Shown here one piece after another: positions 9,075 to 18,140 of a stretch of DNA of 64,000 bases. The notes under the pieces were generated by a model, which had not been told where the DNA came from, did no database searches, and saw only the letters and a program-made list of their open reading frames with translations. The position numbers were made by a program, and so were the translations under genes. The stretch comes from Cytobacillus dafuensis (GTDB lineage Bacteria > Bacillota > Bacilli > Bacillales > Cytobacillaceae). The first letter of the stretch is position 1; the number at the start of each line of letters is the position of its first letter. Where the stretch lies: NCBI RefSeq assembly GCF_007995155.1, contig NZ_CP042593.1, positions 3,638,001 through 3,702,000 of the forward strand, given 5' to 3'.

Positions 9075-9188
9075 ATTTTTAGGATGAAAGGGTATTTCAC
9101 TTATAATTGTAGCAACCATATATTAAGAGGAAGTTTACAAATTGTTAAGATCATGTAAAAGCCACCCTTTTCCCACTTCATCCATTCA

Positions 9189-10958
9189 TTAGCTAATCGG
9201 AAATTTTTTATTCAATTCTACTAAGAATCTTGTCCCTTTACCAACCTCACTTACAACATGAATTTTTCCTTTATGCGCCTCTACTATATGTTTTACTATA
9301 GCAAGCCCTAGCCCTGTTCCTCCAGAATTACGGCTTCGTGCTTTATCCACTCTATAGAATCGCTCAAATATCCTATTTATTTCTTCTTTTTCTATTCCGA
9401 TCCCAGTGTCTTTTACTTCTACAAAAATATTTTTTTCTGTTTCTGATAATGAAAGTGAAACACTTCCTCCATTTGGAGTATAAGAAATAGCATTCGAAAC
9501 TAAATTAATAAAAATCTGTTTTAGTCGATTTGCATCTCCCTCAATGTGCATTGGTTTATGCCCTTGATCAAAGGTAATCTGTATTTCCTTTTCTACAGCT
9601 TTTTGATTTACAATGGCAATTACTGCATCTAGTGTGTCTGTAATATTGAATGTCTGAATATTGAGACTGAAACTATGTTGTTCGATTTTTGAGAGATCCA
9701 ACAAATCATGAATGAGCGACTGCAATCTGTCACTCTCTTGCAGAATGATTTTTATAAATGCTTCTAATGCTTGTTTGTCTTCCATGGCACCATCTAATAG
9801 CGTTTCTGAAAATCCTTTAATTGAAGTAATCGGAGTTTTTAATTCATGAGAAACATTCGCTACAAAATCCTTTCTCATTTGTTCAAGCTTCTTCAGATCC
9901 GAGATATCATGGAAGACTAGAAGGACTCCCTTCCATACATCATTCGTTCCAATAATCGGCGCCCCATATACCTCAAAATACCGTTTCCTACTTCTTAAAG
10001 GAATGATCATTTGCTTTTTTATCTTTTCCTCTGTCATAAAAATCTCTTCTATTAATGAGCTGATTTCTCGATGTTGAATCACCTCATAATATAGCTTATT
10101 TATAAATTCATCAGAATTTGAAATAAATATTTCTTTATAAGCACGATTCACCATGTTGATGTAACCTTTGCTGTCAATTAATATCAATCCGCTGCCCATG
10201 TTTTCGATAAGGGCTGCCAGCCTGTCTTGGTGCATTTCCTGGGATTTTCTCATATCCTGCAGGTTCCTTGCTAAGACATTAATTGAAGCACTTAGCATTC
10301 CAGTCTCATCAATATGATCCTCATATGTTCGGGCTCGATAATTTCCCTTTGCAAGTTCAATTGCAGCATTTGTTGCTGACTCAATTGGCTTAGTATAACG
10401 TGCTGTAATCCTTGAACCTAATAAAAGGATGACAACAAATGAAAAACCTAGGCTAATCGTTAACAACCACCATATTTGTTTATATGCATTATTAATTTCA
10501 GTCATTTTTGAACTAAGAAAAATATAGCCCTCGATTTTACCAGCTTGAAACACTGGCTTCCAATAGTAATGCAAATCATCGCCGGTGATGTCTTCAATTA
10601 AATAATGATTTTTACCTTTTTTCTTGATCATATCATTAATATTGTTTTGGTGTTCCTCATAGCTAGGTTCTTTTAACTTTCCACTATCATAAATAATGGC
10701 TCCTGAAATATCTACAACTGTTACACGAGCATCAAGCATCCTACTAAAATTATCTATCGTTTCATTTTTAAAAGATCGTATACCGCCTTCTTCTTCAACA
10801 AAACTTGATACGATTTCGATTTCTTTAATTAATCGCTGATCAAAGGCATTTAAATAATAACTTTTGAAAAGCTGCCCTAATAGTAGACCTAATCCGATTA
10901 AAACTGCAGATATTAAAGTGATTAGTGCAAAAAGGAGCCGTGAACGAAATTTCGTCAT
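9189..10958 (-). CDS. phoR: phosphate-responsive sensor histidine kinase PhoR
   Basis: Membrane sensor kinase of 589 residues. Membrane segments at about 8-30 and 162-183 enclose an extracytoplasmic PAS-like domain. HAMP (about 184-236), a cytoplasmic PAS (about 245-355), HisKA with phospho-accepting His371 in ANVSHELKTPITS, and HATPase with the N-box NLVSNAISYTPNGG and G-box GTGLGLAI follow. It autophosphorylates and passes the phosphate to PhoP under phosphate limitation. The start lies 2 bases after the phoP stop, so they form an operon. Confidence 0.93.
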   Translation of the reverse strand: MTKFRSRLLFALITLISAVLIGLGLLLGQLFKSYYLNAFDQRLIKEIEIVSSFVEEEGGIRSFKNETIDNFSRMLDARVTVVDISGAIIYDSGKLKEPSYEEHQNNINDMIKKKGKNHYLIEDITGDDLHYYWKPVFQAGKIEGYIFLSSKMTEINNAYKQIWWLLTISLGFSFVVILLLGSRITARYTKPIESATNAAIELAKGNYRARTYEDHIDETGMLSASINVLARNLQDMRKSQEMHQDRLAALIENMGSGLILIDSKGYINMVNRAYKEIFISNSDEFINKLYYEVIQHREISSLIEEIFMTEEKIKKQMIIPLRSRKRYFEVYGAPIIGTNDVWKGVLLVFHDISDLKKLEQMRKDFVANVSHELKTPITSIKGFSETLLDGAMEDKQALEAFIKIILQESDRLQSLIHDLLDLSKIEQHSFSLNIQTFNITDTLDAVIAIVNQKAVEKEIQITFDQGHKPMHIEGDANRLKQIFINLVSNAISYTPNGGSVSLSLSETEKNIFVEVKDTGIGIEKEEINRIFERFYRVDKARSRNSGGTGLGLAIVKHIVEAHKGKIHVVSEVGKGTRFLVELNKKFPIS

Positions 10959-10960
10959 AC

Positions 10961-11671
10961 TTATTTAGGCTCCTCTAGCTTGTACCCTAAACCACGAATT
11001 GTCTTTATATATATAGGCTTTTTAGTATCTTGCTCAATTTTTTCTCTTAGATGGCTAATATGCACATCAACAATTCTTGTATCACCAGCAAAGTCATAGT
11101 TCCATACCGCACTTAATAATTGATCTCTCGTCAGTACACGGCCCTTATTTTTAGCTAAATATAGCAGAAGTTCAAACTCTTTTGGTGTTAATTCAATTAA
11201 TTTCTCTTCAAAATATGCCTCATATTGATCAGGGAAAATTTTCAGACCTGAAATTTGAATATTATCTAATTCCTCTTCGATTTTCTCCATCGTCTCCGTT
11301 AGAGTTTGGGTTCTTCTCAAAATCGCTTTAACCCTTGCTATCACTTCTCTTGGACTAAATGGCTTCGTCATATAATCATCTGCACCTAGTTCTAAACCAA
11401 GAACTTTATCAAATTCATCATCTTTTGCAGTTAACATTAGTATTGGGGTCATTACCCTATTTTGGCGGAGTTCTTTACAAACCTCAATTCCATCCATCTT
11501 TGGCAGCATGAGATCAAGCACAATTAAATCAGGATTTTCTTGGATAGCAAGGTCCTTTCCTTCTTCCCCGTCCATAGCTGTTATCACATCATAACCAGCC
11601 TGCTTTAGATTGTACTCCAATAATGTTAAAATTGATTGTTCATCATCTACAACTAGAATTTTCTTCCCCAT
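10961..11671 (-). CDS. phoP: response regulator PhoP
   Basis: OmpR-family regulator of 236 residues. The receiver domain has the acidic pocket VVDDE (Asp9-Asp10), phospho-acceptor Asp53 in IVLDLMLP, and the Lys of MTKPFSP. The C-terminal winged helix includes LTPKEFELLLYLA and VDVHISHLREKIE. It controls the Pho regulon together with PhoR, directly downstream. CGGAGG precedes the ATG. In B. subtilis mdh lies immediately upstream of phoP; here about 760 bases of repeats and a MaoC-like gene intervene. Confidence 0.95.
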   Translation of the reverse strand: MGKKILVVDDEQSILTLLEYNLKQAGYDVITAMDGEEGKDLAIQENPDLIVLDLMLPKMDGIEVCKELRQNRVMTPILMLTAKDDEFDKVLGLELGADDYMTKPFSPREVIARVKAILRRTQTLTETMEKIEEELDNIQISGLKIFPDQYEAYFEEKLIELTPKEFELLLYLAKNKGRVLTRDQLLSAVWNYDFAGDTRIVDVHISHLREKIEQDTKKPIYIKTIRGLGYKLEEPK

Positions 11672-11787
11672 TTTATCCTCCGTTTTTCGGTATTACCCCT
11701 AAATTAGCCCGAACTATATAGGAAATTAACTAACCATAGTTCTATAATTCTGAGCTAACAAAACCCCTTTTATACCATCCTAATAAT

Positions 11788-11816
11788 AATATATACTGGC
11801 AACCAAATTGTAACAA
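11788..11816 (-). promoter_or_regulatory. likely phoP promoter
   Basis: TTGTTA (11811-11816), a 17-base spacer and TATATT (11788-11793) on the minus strand, about 115 bases upstream of phoP. B. subtilis phoP has several promoters, so others may exist here. Confidence 0.55.
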
Positions 11817-11900
11817 GAGCAACATTAGAAGAAGTGCCTTCGAAACACTCGATAGACAATTGTTCCTTTAATGCCTACTCGCCGCCACTTTCCTTTTACT

Positions 11901-11938
11901 GTTGCATTGTCGACACTAGTAAGTCTTATTCGTCAGGT
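11901..11938 (+). repeat. degenerate remnant of a family 1 repeat
   Basis: GCATTGTCGACACTAGTAAG and the following bases resemble 3355-3390 of the expanded family 1 copy, where GCATTGTCGACACTAATACG is found. The similarity fades after about 40 bases, before a passable TAGC-rich end. Probably a decayed copy. The region 11672-12434 otherwise holds the phoP promoter, one hairpin and the two repeats listed next. Confidence 0.4.
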
Positions 11939-11996
11939 AGCTGCTTGCTATAGTCAGCAATCTAACTTCAAAGAAGTTATTCTTATAATATAAATA

Positions 11997-12024
11997 AAGA
12001 GACATGCAAGTTTGCATATCTCTT
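11997..12024 (-). terminator. hairpin terminator upstream of phoP
   Basis: AAGAGACATGCA (11997-12008) and TGCATATCTCTT (12013-12024) form a 12-bp stem, complete on the minus strand with one G-T pair. On that strand it is followed by TTTATTTATATT. It could end transcription coming from the MaoC-like gene. Confidence 0.55.
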
Positions 12025-12034
12025 AGTAAAATAA

Positions 12035-12093
12035 TTAGAAAAACTCAGCGTTCGCCAAGTCTTTTTGGCGTATGCCTTAGTTTTTCTTATGCG
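12035..12093. repeat. family 3 palindromic repeat
   Basis: Arms AGAAAAACT (12037-12045) and AGTTTTTCT (12079-12087) enclose two small inner hairpins (GCGTTCGC and GGCGTATGCC), giving a cloverleaf-like fold. From memory, similar AGAAAAACT...TTCGCC...AGTTTTTCT palindromes are common between genes in many Bacillaceae. A degenerate copy is at 17246-17303. Confidence 0.65.
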
Positions 12094-12145
12094 ATCTTAA
12101 TAGCAGATATTTAATTGAAAACACTCATTACTTTAGTACGTTTAT

Positions 12146-12416
12146 AAAGTGAAACTTCAATCAGTGGGGGTTTTCCTTCATCCCCCACTGATTGTTAGTC
12201 ACGCTGAGCCTGATTGAATTTTCTAAGGGCTGAGGCCCAAAGAAAATTCTTATTTCACCAATCACGCTCAAAACGCCACGTTCTGTGGCTTGCGCCTGAC
12301 TAGGACATCCTGTCCGTCGTCGGGCTTTTACGGGCTGTTGATCCCCCACTTAGAAATTTATTCTTAACTCAACTTCTTGAGGTGGGGGTCTTACAGCCCG
12401 TTAATCTGCGATAAAC
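12146..12416 (+). repeat. family 2 structured repeat, copy A
   Basis: A 271-base non-coding element. Its left hairpin has arms ATCAGTGGGGG (12160-12170) and CCCCCACTGAT (12182-12192). The right hairpin has arms ACGGGCTGT (12330-12338) with ACAGCCCGT (12393-12401), continued by GATCCCCCAC and GTGGGGGTC. It ends TTAATCTGCGATAAA. The middle is a tower of stems (GAATTTTCT 12216-12224 with AGAAAATTC 12241-12249) plus two small hairpins: 12275-12289 (GCCAC, loop GTTCT, GTGGC) and 12303-12315 (GGAC, loop ATCCT, GTCC), the latter inside GCCTGAC...GTCGGGC. Same ends as copy B at 57520, different middle. Confidence 0.85.
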
Positions 12417-12434
12417 TTAAACTTTCCGATTAGC

Positions 12435-12911
12435 TTAAAAATTTTCAAGTGCTTCGCCATCCATACCTTGAATGCGATGTGGGGGACATACAAGTAATGA
12501 TCCACGAATAACCGTTTCTTCTTCTTCATTTGTACCTTGTACTTTAATTTGAATTGTATGACTACTATTGCTAACCTCTGTAACCTCAAAAAGAAACTGA
12601 ACAGTTCCGTAATGATATACTGGCTTAAGATATTCGATATCCTGCTTTAGTATATGGCTTCCGGGACCTGGTAAATATTTCGAAACGGCAGAGTTTATAA
12701 TTCCATTTAGCATAATACTAGGAACAATTGGCTTTTTATAAGGAGTTTGTGATGCATAATCATGCTGGATATAAAGCGGGCTCGCATCATTAGTAAGTCC
12801 AAGATACAATAATAAATCTTTATCCTCTATTTTCTCTGTTAATGTAAGTTTTTCGCCAACAGAAATTTCTTCGATTCCTCTTCCTAACTTCCTCTTTTTT
12901 CCAAGTAACAT
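12435..12911 (-). CDS. MaoC-like hot-dog domain protein
   Basis: A 158-residue protein resembling (R)-specific enoyl-CoA hydratases (hydratase 2). The signature region reads YLGLTNDASPLYIQHDYA, where active enzymes have a D...NPxH pattern. Asp42 is kept but the dyad His is Tyr47, and the following HG motif reads PS in IVPSIMLNG, so catalysis is doubtful; His50 is nearby. It lies between the mdh terminator and phoP as a single gene. The ATG has GGAGGTG upstream. A substrate-binding or scaffold role is possible; I assign no specific reaction. Confidence 0.75.
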   Translation of the reverse strand: MLLGKKRKLGRGIEEISVGEKLTLTEKIEDKDLLLYLGLTNDASPLYIQHDYASQTPYKKPIVPSIMLNGIINSAVSKYLPGPGSHILKQDIEYLKPVYHYGTVQFLFEVTEVSNSSHTIQIKVQGTNEEEETVIRGSLLVCPPHRIQGMDGEALENF

Positions 12912-12961
12912 TTTTGCTGCACCTCCATAGTTATGTAAACGGTTCCAATGATACTTTTAAA

Positions 12962-13003
12962 AAATAAACTAAATAAAATCTATTAAAATTATTCAGTTTA
13001 TTT
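12962..13003. other. 9-bp inverted repeat upstream of the MaoC-like gene
   Basis: AAATAAACT (12962-12970) and AGTTTATTT (12995-13003) are perfect arms separated by 24 AT-rich bases, in the only upstream region available for a promoter of the MaoC-like gene. Might be an operator; in AT-rich DNA it could also be chance. Confidence 0.3.
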
Positions 13004-13047
13004 CATTTATTATATCATTTATATAGTATCCAAAAAAGATAAATAAT

Positions 13048-13083
13048 AAAAAAATTCGGGAGTATTCAATCCCGAATTTTTTT
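13048..13083. terminator. mdh terminator (citZ-icd-mdh unit)
   Basis: Arms 13048-13061 and 13070-13083 with an 8-base loop, core ATTCGGGA/TCCCGAAT, and A/T tracts on both sides. It starts 15 bases after the mdh stop and ends the TCA-cycle transcript. Confidence 0.9.
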
Positions 13084-13098
13084 ATTTTGGTATATATA

Positions 13099-14037
13099 TT
13101 ACACTAATACAGCCATTACACTGCGTACAGCTTCAACAGACTTATCAAGAGCTGCTTTTTCATCTGCAGTAAGCTCAAGCTCGATCACTTTTTCAATACC
13201 GTTAGCACCTAGGATTGTCGGTACACCTAAGTAGATTCCTTCGTAACCATACTCTCCTTCTAGATAAGCAATGGAAGGAAGTACACGGCGCTGGTCTTTA
13301 AGAATTGCTTCACACATTTCTACTAGAGACGCTGCTGGTGCATAGTATGCACTACCGTTTCCTAGCAGATTCACAATTTCTCCGCCGCCTTTACGAGTAC
13401 GTTCAACGATTGCATCAAGACGGTCTTTCGGAATTAAAGTTTCAAGCGGAATACCGCCAGCATAAGAATAACGTACTAACGGAACCATATCATCGCCATG
13501 GCCACCAAGAACAAATCCAGTAATATCTTTTACTGAAAGATTTAATTCTTGAGAAACAAATGTACGGAAGCGAGCAGTATCAAGAACTCCAGACTGTCCA
13601 ATTACACGGTTTTTTGGAAAACCAGACTCTTTAAAAATGGTGTAAGTCATTGCATCCACAGGATTTGTTAATACAACAATAAAGCAATTAGGGGAGTGTT
13701 TAGCAATCTCCTGTGCAACACTTTTCATGATTTTTTGGTTTGTTTGAACTAAATCATCTCGACTCATGCCCGGCTTACGTGCAATACCTGCTGTTACAAC
13801 AACGATATCAGAGTCGGTCGTATCATCATAACTTGAAGTTCCTGTAATATTTGCATCAAAGCCTTGAACAGGACTTGCTTCAAGCATATCTAAAGCCTTA
13901 CCTTTTGTCGGATTTTCCATTTGTGGAATATCAACGAGTACGACATCACCAAGCTCTTTTTGTGCTAGTAAAAAAGCAGTTGTTGCTCCTGTAAAACCGC
14001 CACCAATAACAGAAATCTTTTTACGCTTTAATGACAT
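13099..14037 (-). CDS. mdh: malate dehydrogenase
   Basis: NAD-dependent malate/oxaloacetate interconversion in the TCA cycle, 312 residues, the usual LDH-like bacillar length. The Rossmann motif is [12 protein letters not shown], the NAD-specific Asp is in VLVDIP, the substrate-binding loop contains [11 protein letters not shown], and the catalytic His is in [10 protein letters not shown]. It follows icd by 39 bases with AAGGGGGAT before its ATG, as the last gene of citZ-icd-mdh. Confidence 0.96.
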   Translation of the reverse strand: MSLKRKKISVIGGGFTGATTAFLLAQKELGDVVLVDIPQMENPTKGKALDMLEASPVQGFDANITGTSSYDDTTDSDIVVVTAGIARKPGMSRDDLVQTNQKIMKSVAQEIAKHSPNCFIVVLTNPVDAMTYTIFKESGFPKNRVIGQSGVLDTARFRTFVSQELNLSVKDITGFVLGGHGDDMVPLVRYSYAGGIPLETLIPKDRLDAIVERTRKGGGEIVNLLGNGSAYYAPAASLVEMCEAILKDQRRVLPSIAYLEGEYGYEGIYLGVPTILGANGIEKVIELELTADEKAALDKSVEAVRSVMAVLV

Positions 14038-14076
14038 TTCGAATCCCCCTTAGAAATATCGTGTAAGGTAAATAAA

Positions 14077-15345
14077 TTACTCCATATTCTTAATTAATTC
14101 ATCACCAAATTCAGAGCATTTCACTTCTGTTGCACCTTCCATTAAGCGAGCAAAGTCATAAGTAACAACTTTAGAAGCAATTGATTTTTCCATTGATTTC
14201 ACAATCATGCTAGCAGCTTCGTTCCATCCTAGATGTTCAAGCATTAACACACCAGATAGAATGACAGATGAAGGATTCACTTTGTCTAAACCAGCATATT
14301 TTGGAGCAGTTCCATGAGTTGCTTCAAAGATTGCATGTCCTGTAACGTAGTTGATGTTTGCTCCAGGAGCAATACCAATTCCTCCAACTTGTGCAGCAAG
14401 TGCGTCAGAAATATAGTCGCCATTTAGGTTCATTGTTGCTACAACATCGAACTCATTTGGACGCGTAAGAATTTGTTGTAAGAAGATATCAGCGATCGCA
14501 TCTTTAACGATAATCTTACCAGCAGCTTCTGCATCAGCTTGTGCTTTATTCGCTGCTTCTACGCCTTGCTCATCTTTAATACGATCATACTGTGCCCAAG
14601 TGAATACTTTGTCACCATATTCTCTTTCAGCTAACTCATAACCCCAGTTTTTAAATGCTCCTTCAGTAAATTTCATAATATTGCCCTTGTGTACAAGCGT
14701 AAGTGATTTGCGGCCTTCTTTAATAGCATATTCAATTGCTGCACGAACTAAACGGCTAGTACCCTCTTCTGATACAGGCTTAATACCGATTCCAGAAGTT
14801 TCTGGGAAACGAATTTTATTAACACCAAATTCATTTTGAAGGAAAGAGATTAATTTTTTCACTTCATCCGTGCCTTTTGCATATTCAATTCCTGCATAGA
14901 TATCTTCAGTGTTTTCACGGAAAATAACCATATCTGTATCTTGTGGACGCTTTACAGGCGATGGTACTCCTTCAAACCAGCGTACTGGACGCAGACAAAC
15001 ATATAAGTCTAATTCTTGGCGAAGTGCAACATTCAATGAACGAATACCGCCTCCGATTGGAGTTGTTAGTGGACCTTTAATTGCGATTAAAAATTCATCA
15101 ATTACTTCTAATGTTTCAGAAGGAAGCCATTCACCTGTTTGATTGAACGCCTTTTCTCCAGCTAATACTTCCTTCCAGACAATTTTACGTTCGCCATTAT
15201 ATGCTTTTTCTACAGCAGCATCCAGTACTCTAGAAGCAGAAGCCCAAATGTCAGGACCAGTTCCGTCTCCTTCAATAAATGGGACAATTGGATTATTTGG
15301 AACGTTTAATTTACCATTACTAACCGTGATTTTTTCACCTTGCAT
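14077..15345 (-). CDS. icd: isocitrate dehydrogenase (NADP)
   Basis: Oxidative decarboxylation of isocitrate to 2-oxoglutarate. The ATG at 15345 ([13 protein letters not shown]) with GGAGG 8 bases upstream gives 422 residues, matching B. subtilis Icd; a longer frame upstream lacks this support. The substrate-binding segment [20 protein letters not shown] and the NADP-site motif [17 protein letters not shown] are present. It lies between citZ and mdh, with a family 1 repeat in the citZ-icd gap. Confidence 0.96.
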   Translation of the reverse strand: MQGEKITVSNGKLNVPNNPIVPFIEGDGTGPDIWASASRVLDAAVEKAYNGERKIVWKEVLAGEKAFNQTGEWLPSETLEVIDEFLIAIKGPLTTPIGGGIRSLNVALRQELDLYVCLRPVRWFEGVPSPVKRPQDTDMVIFRENTEDIYAGIEYAKGTDEVKKLISFLQNEFGVNKIRFPETSGIGIKPVSEEGTSRLVRAAIEYAIKEGRKSLTLVHKGNIMKFTEGAFKNWGYELAEREYGDKVFTWAQYDRIKDEQGVEAANKAQADAEAAGKIIVKDAIADIFLQQILTRPNEFDVVATMNLNGDYISDALAAQVGGIGIAPGANINYVTGHAIFEATHGTAPKYAGLDKVNPSSVILSGVLMLEHLGWNEAASMIVKSMEKSIASKVVTYDFARLMEGATEVKCSEFGDELIKNME

Positions 15346-15431
15346 TGTTTTTTCCCTCCATTTTTTAAGCAGCATGACATATTCCCTGGCTATAAGATCT
15401 ATTTATAGGGGTGACGATGCTATTTATCATA

Positions 15432-15553
15432 AGAAAAGCGCAAGCGCCTCGGTCACCCCCGACAAGCACAAGACAAGCCTCCTAGAAAGGTGTTCTTTAC
15501 CTTTCTGGGAGGATTGGTTTGTGACCTCGAGGGGGTAGGCGCTGGAGCTAGAC
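15432..15553 (+). repeat. family 1 structured repeat
   Basis: AGAAAAGCGCAAGCGCC to GGCGCTGGAGCTAGAC. Nested arms: AGCGCCT with AGGCGCT, CCCCC with GGGGG, CACAAG with TTTGTG, CCTCC with GGAGG, then AGAAAGGT (15484-15491) with ACCTTTCT (15499-15506) around the family loop GTTCTTT. It lies between icd and citZ in the opposite orientation to both, and would be transcribed as an antisense fold in the operon mRNA. Confidence 0.85.
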
Positions 15554-15562
15554 ATCTCTCGC

Positions 15563-15593
15563 AAAGGTTAGATGGCGATTGCCCCTAACCTTT
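15563..15593. other. inverted repeat after citZ
   Basis: AAAGGTTAG (15563-15571) and CTAACCTTT (15585-15593) with a small GGC/GCC inner stem. It sits about 60 bases downstream of the citZ stop. There is no T-run on either strand, so it may be an mRNA processing or stabilising structure rather than a terminator. Confidence 0.45.
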
Positions 15594-15655
15594 ATCTGCT
15601 CTCTTTATATTAAAACAATTTTTCAAATTACGTAAATTACTCTGTCTTTAGTTAC

Positions 15656-16774
15656 TTATCCTCTTTGCTCAATCGGAATATACTTTTGCATACCCGGTCC
15701 TGTATAATCTGCACGCGGACGGATTAAACGGTTATTCTCATATTGCTCTAGAATATGAGCAAGCCATCCAGAAACACGGCTTACAGCAAAGATTGGCGTG
15801 AATAAATCATGATCAATTCCTAAGCTATGATAAACAGATGCAGAGTAGAAATCAACATTTGGCGGCAGATTCTTCTCACCAGTTACGATGCTTTCAATTC
15901 GTGTTGACATTTCATACCAATGTGGTTCACCTGTCAGCTCTGTTAATTTTTGAGACATTGCTCTTAAATGCTTAGCTCTAGGGTCACCCTTGCGATAAAC
16001 TCGATGACCAAAGCCCATTATTTTTTCTTTCTTTTCAAGCTTCTCACGAATATAAGTATCTACGTTTTCAAGTGTACCAATTTCAGACAGCATGTTCATA
16101 ACTGCTTCATTGGCACCTCCGTGTAATGGTCCTTTCAAAGCACCAATTGCTGATGTAACCCCTGAATATACATCTGATAAAGTAGCTACGCAAACACGAG
16201 CTGTAAATGTTGACGCATTTAATTCATGATCAGCATGTAGAACTAATGCTTTATCTAAAGCTTCAACTGCAATTGCTTCGGGTTCTTTTCCTGATAGCAT
16301 GTATAAGAAGTTCGCGGCAAAGCAAAGGTCCTTTCTTGGAGCAATTGGTTCTAGACCTTTTCTGATCCGTGCAAATGCGGTAACAATTGCTGGCATTTTC
16401 GCTTGCAAACGAATTGCTTTTTTATAGTTTGACTCTTTATCCATTAAATCTACATCTTCATCATATAAGCCTAAAAGAGACACAGCCGTACGAAGGGCAG
16501 CCATCGGGTGTACTTTATTGATAGGATACATTTTAAAATGTTCCAAAACTTCTTGTGGTAATTCTGCATTCTCAGCTAATTGATTTTTTAATTCCTCTAG
16601 TTGGACTTGATTCGGAAGCTGTCTGTGCCAAAGCAAATATATTACTTCTTCAAAACTTGCATTTTCAGCTAAATCATCAATATCATATCCAACATATGTT
16701 AATGTATCATCAATGATTGAGCTGATAGATGATGTTGTAGCCACTACCCCTTCAAGACCGCGTGTTACTGTCAT
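15656..16774 (-). CDS. citZ: citrate synthase
   Basis: Condenses oxaloacetate and acetyl-CoA to citrate. The ATG at 16774 with AAAGGAGAG upstream gives 372 residues (MTVTRGLEGVVATTSSIS), the B. subtilis CitZ length; upstream in-frame codons lack a ribosome site. Catalytic regions visible are LVLHADHELNAS, GPLHGGANEAVM, GFGHRVYRKGDPRA and the Asp of NVDFYSASVYHSLGI. First gene of citZ-icd-mdh, with a long leader and CcpA/CcpC-type sites upstream. Confidence 0.95.
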   Translation of the reverse strand: MTVTRGLEGVVATTSSISSIIDDTLTYVGYDIDDLAENASFEEVIYLLWHRQLPNQVQLEELKNQLAENAELPQEVLEHFKMYPINKVHPMAALRTAVSLLGLYDEDVDLMDKESNYKKAIRLQAKMPAIVTAFARIRKGLEPIAPRKDLCFAANFLYMLSGKEPEAIAVEALDKALVLHADHELNASTFTARVCVATLSDVYSGVTSAIGALKGPLHGGANEAVMNMLSEIGTLENVDTYIREKLEKKEKIMGFGHRVYRKGDPRAKHLRAMSQKLTELTGEPHWYEMSTRIESIVTGEKNLPPNVDFYSASVYHSLGIDHDLFTPIFAVSRVSGWLAHILEQYENNRLIRPRADYTGPGMQKYIPIEQRG

Positions 16775-17035
16775 ACTGAATCTCTCCTTTACATAATAAA
16801 TATTCCCCATACCCAATTGTCTGTAAGTCATGTTCTTAATCTCATGACTCTATTAGTTAATAAATAATCTGAGATATATAGGCTATTAATCGACCTAAAA
16901 AGACGACTAAAAAGTCCGAACCACAGACCAAATTAATAAATATTAAAAGGCAACCATTTGTAACTCTCCTAATTATAATAAATCAACATTAAGGAGTTGT
17001 AAAAATCGAGCGAATGCTCGGTAATATGACAGAAA

Positions 17036-17050
17036 AGAAAATGCTTACAA
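17036..17050 (-). promoter_or_regulatory. CcpA cre-like site in the citZ leader
   Basis: TTGTAAGCATTTTCT on the minus strand matches 13 of 15 positions of WTGNAARCGNWWWCA; the central CpG is CA and the last base is T. It lies at about +70 to +85 relative to the predicted citZ start, close to where the B. subtilis citZ cre is reported. The rest of the 16775-17035 leader shows only a small CGAGC/GCTCG hairpin. Confidence 0.6.
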
Positions 17051-17127
17051 TTTTCAATGTAATAGAACTAATTTAGTTAAACTATCTTTCATTTAGTTCT
17101 ATGAGAAAGGTTGCACTTTCAAGTCCT

Positions 17128-17156
17128 ATTATAAACAATTATCAGACTTTTGTGAA
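17128..17156 (-). promoter_or_regulatory. citZ sigma-A promoter
   Basis: TTCACA (17151-17156), a 17-base spacer and a perfect TATAAT (17128-17133) on the minus strand. The predicted leader before citZ is about 345 bases, unusually long, and carries the cre-like site. Confidence 0.75.
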
Positions 17157-17204
17157 TGGAAAGCGATGAAAAATAAGAATTAATTAATATTTTTTTAAAA
17201 AGAC

Positions 17205-17219
17205 ATAAGTTTATCTTAT
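17205..17219 (-). promoter_or_regulatory. CcpC box upstream of citZ
   Basis: ATAAGTTTATCTTAT fits ATAA-N7-TTAT exactly, the dyad recognised by CcpC, the citrate-responsive repressor of citZ and citB. It is centred about 70 bases upstream of the -35 centre. Assignment rests on the motif and position. Confidence 0.65.
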
Positions 17220-17245
17220 GGAGATTTATTAATATTTCTTATATA

Positions 17246-17303
17246 CTAGAAAAACTTACCATACGGCAAGTTCCTTTCGGCGAAAACTTTGATTTTCTTT
17301 TGC
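17246..17303. repeat. degenerate family 3 palindromic repeat
   Basis: CTAGAAAAACTTACC...CGGCAAGT...TTTTCTTTTGC aligns with the family 3 copy at 12035-12093, including the AGAAAA/TTTTCT outer arms and a GGCAAGTxCxTTT middle, but the arms are partly decayed. It lies between ytwI and the citZ promoter. Confidence 0.45.
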
Positions 17304-17387
17304 ATTTTTCTCAGCAGTAAATTAATCATAAATCAAATATACCTATTTACGTTAATAAACTTATACATTCCTATTAGCCAAGAACAT

Positions 17388-17849
17388 TCATTTAAAGAAT
17401 TCAACTATTTTAATTGCCGTGTAAGCAATACCTGCACCAATTAATGGTCCTACCGCAACTCCTTTAAATAATGTAACTGCTAAAATCGTTCCAAATGCTA
17501 GAGCTGTTGTAATTTCAGGATCTTTACTTAATAGCGTGACTCCACCTTTGGCCAGAAGTGCAACAGCCACTCCAGATATTAATGCAATCCACGCATAGAG
17601 GGATTTAAATGAAGCTGTTAATTCCTTGAATCCGATATCTCCGCTTGCAATCGGCGCAAGGACTGCAATCGTAATGATCGTAACTCCCCAATTTATTCCT
17701 TTAGACTGTAAATATGAAAAGCCTTTCGAATCAAATCCGACAAGCTTTAGAATCATGAGTACTATTACAGCAATTAATATGGATTGATTTTTAGCAATAG
17801 CTCCAATAACTAATAAAAGCAACAAAAAAATGAATGATTGGGAAATCAA
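17388..17849 (-). CDS. ytwI: DUF441 membrane protein YtwI
   Basis: A 153-residue hydrophobic protein with about four membrane segments (for example SFIFLLLLLVIGAIA and WGVTIITIAVLAPIA) and a Gly-rich C-terminal stretch FKGVAVGPLIGAGIAYTAI. It belongs to the UPF0756/DUF441 family, of unknown function. Its place between citZ and ytvI matches B. subtilis ytwI. The start is TTG behind AAGGATGG. Confidence 0.85.
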   Translation of the reverse strand: MISQSFIFLLLLLVIGAIAKNQSILIAVIVLMILKLVGFDSKGFSYLQSKGINWGVTIITIAVLAPIASGDIGFKELTASFKSLYAWIALISGVAVALLAKGGVTLLSKDPEITTALAFGTILAVTLFKGVAVGPLIGAGIAYTAIKIVEFFK

Positions 17850-18140
17850 ATAATTACCATCCTTCCGATATTATTCTAACATAGCATTAGAAATATTAAA
17901 AATGTAATAACCTTTATACATAGATGAATCTAAAAATAATTATAATAAATTTTTTACTAATCTAGAATCTTGAGTGAATCCTTTTAGATCTTGATACGTA
18001 TCTATTAGATGAATATGCTGCATGAAAATGATAAAATATTTTTCAAGGAATATTCAATATGAATTGATAGATCTTCTCATTTATAAGTGAAAAGAACAGC
18101 AGAAGATTATTTATTTAAGCTATATAAGGGAGGAACCTAA

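Noticed and set aside
12161..12349. Minus-strand open frame of 62 codons
   Set aside because: Entirely within family 2 copy A and explained by its inverted repeats.
12146..12416. Integron attC or insertion sequence
   Set aside because: No integrase, transposase or cassette gene is present; pairing pattern with several nested stems does not fit an attC site.
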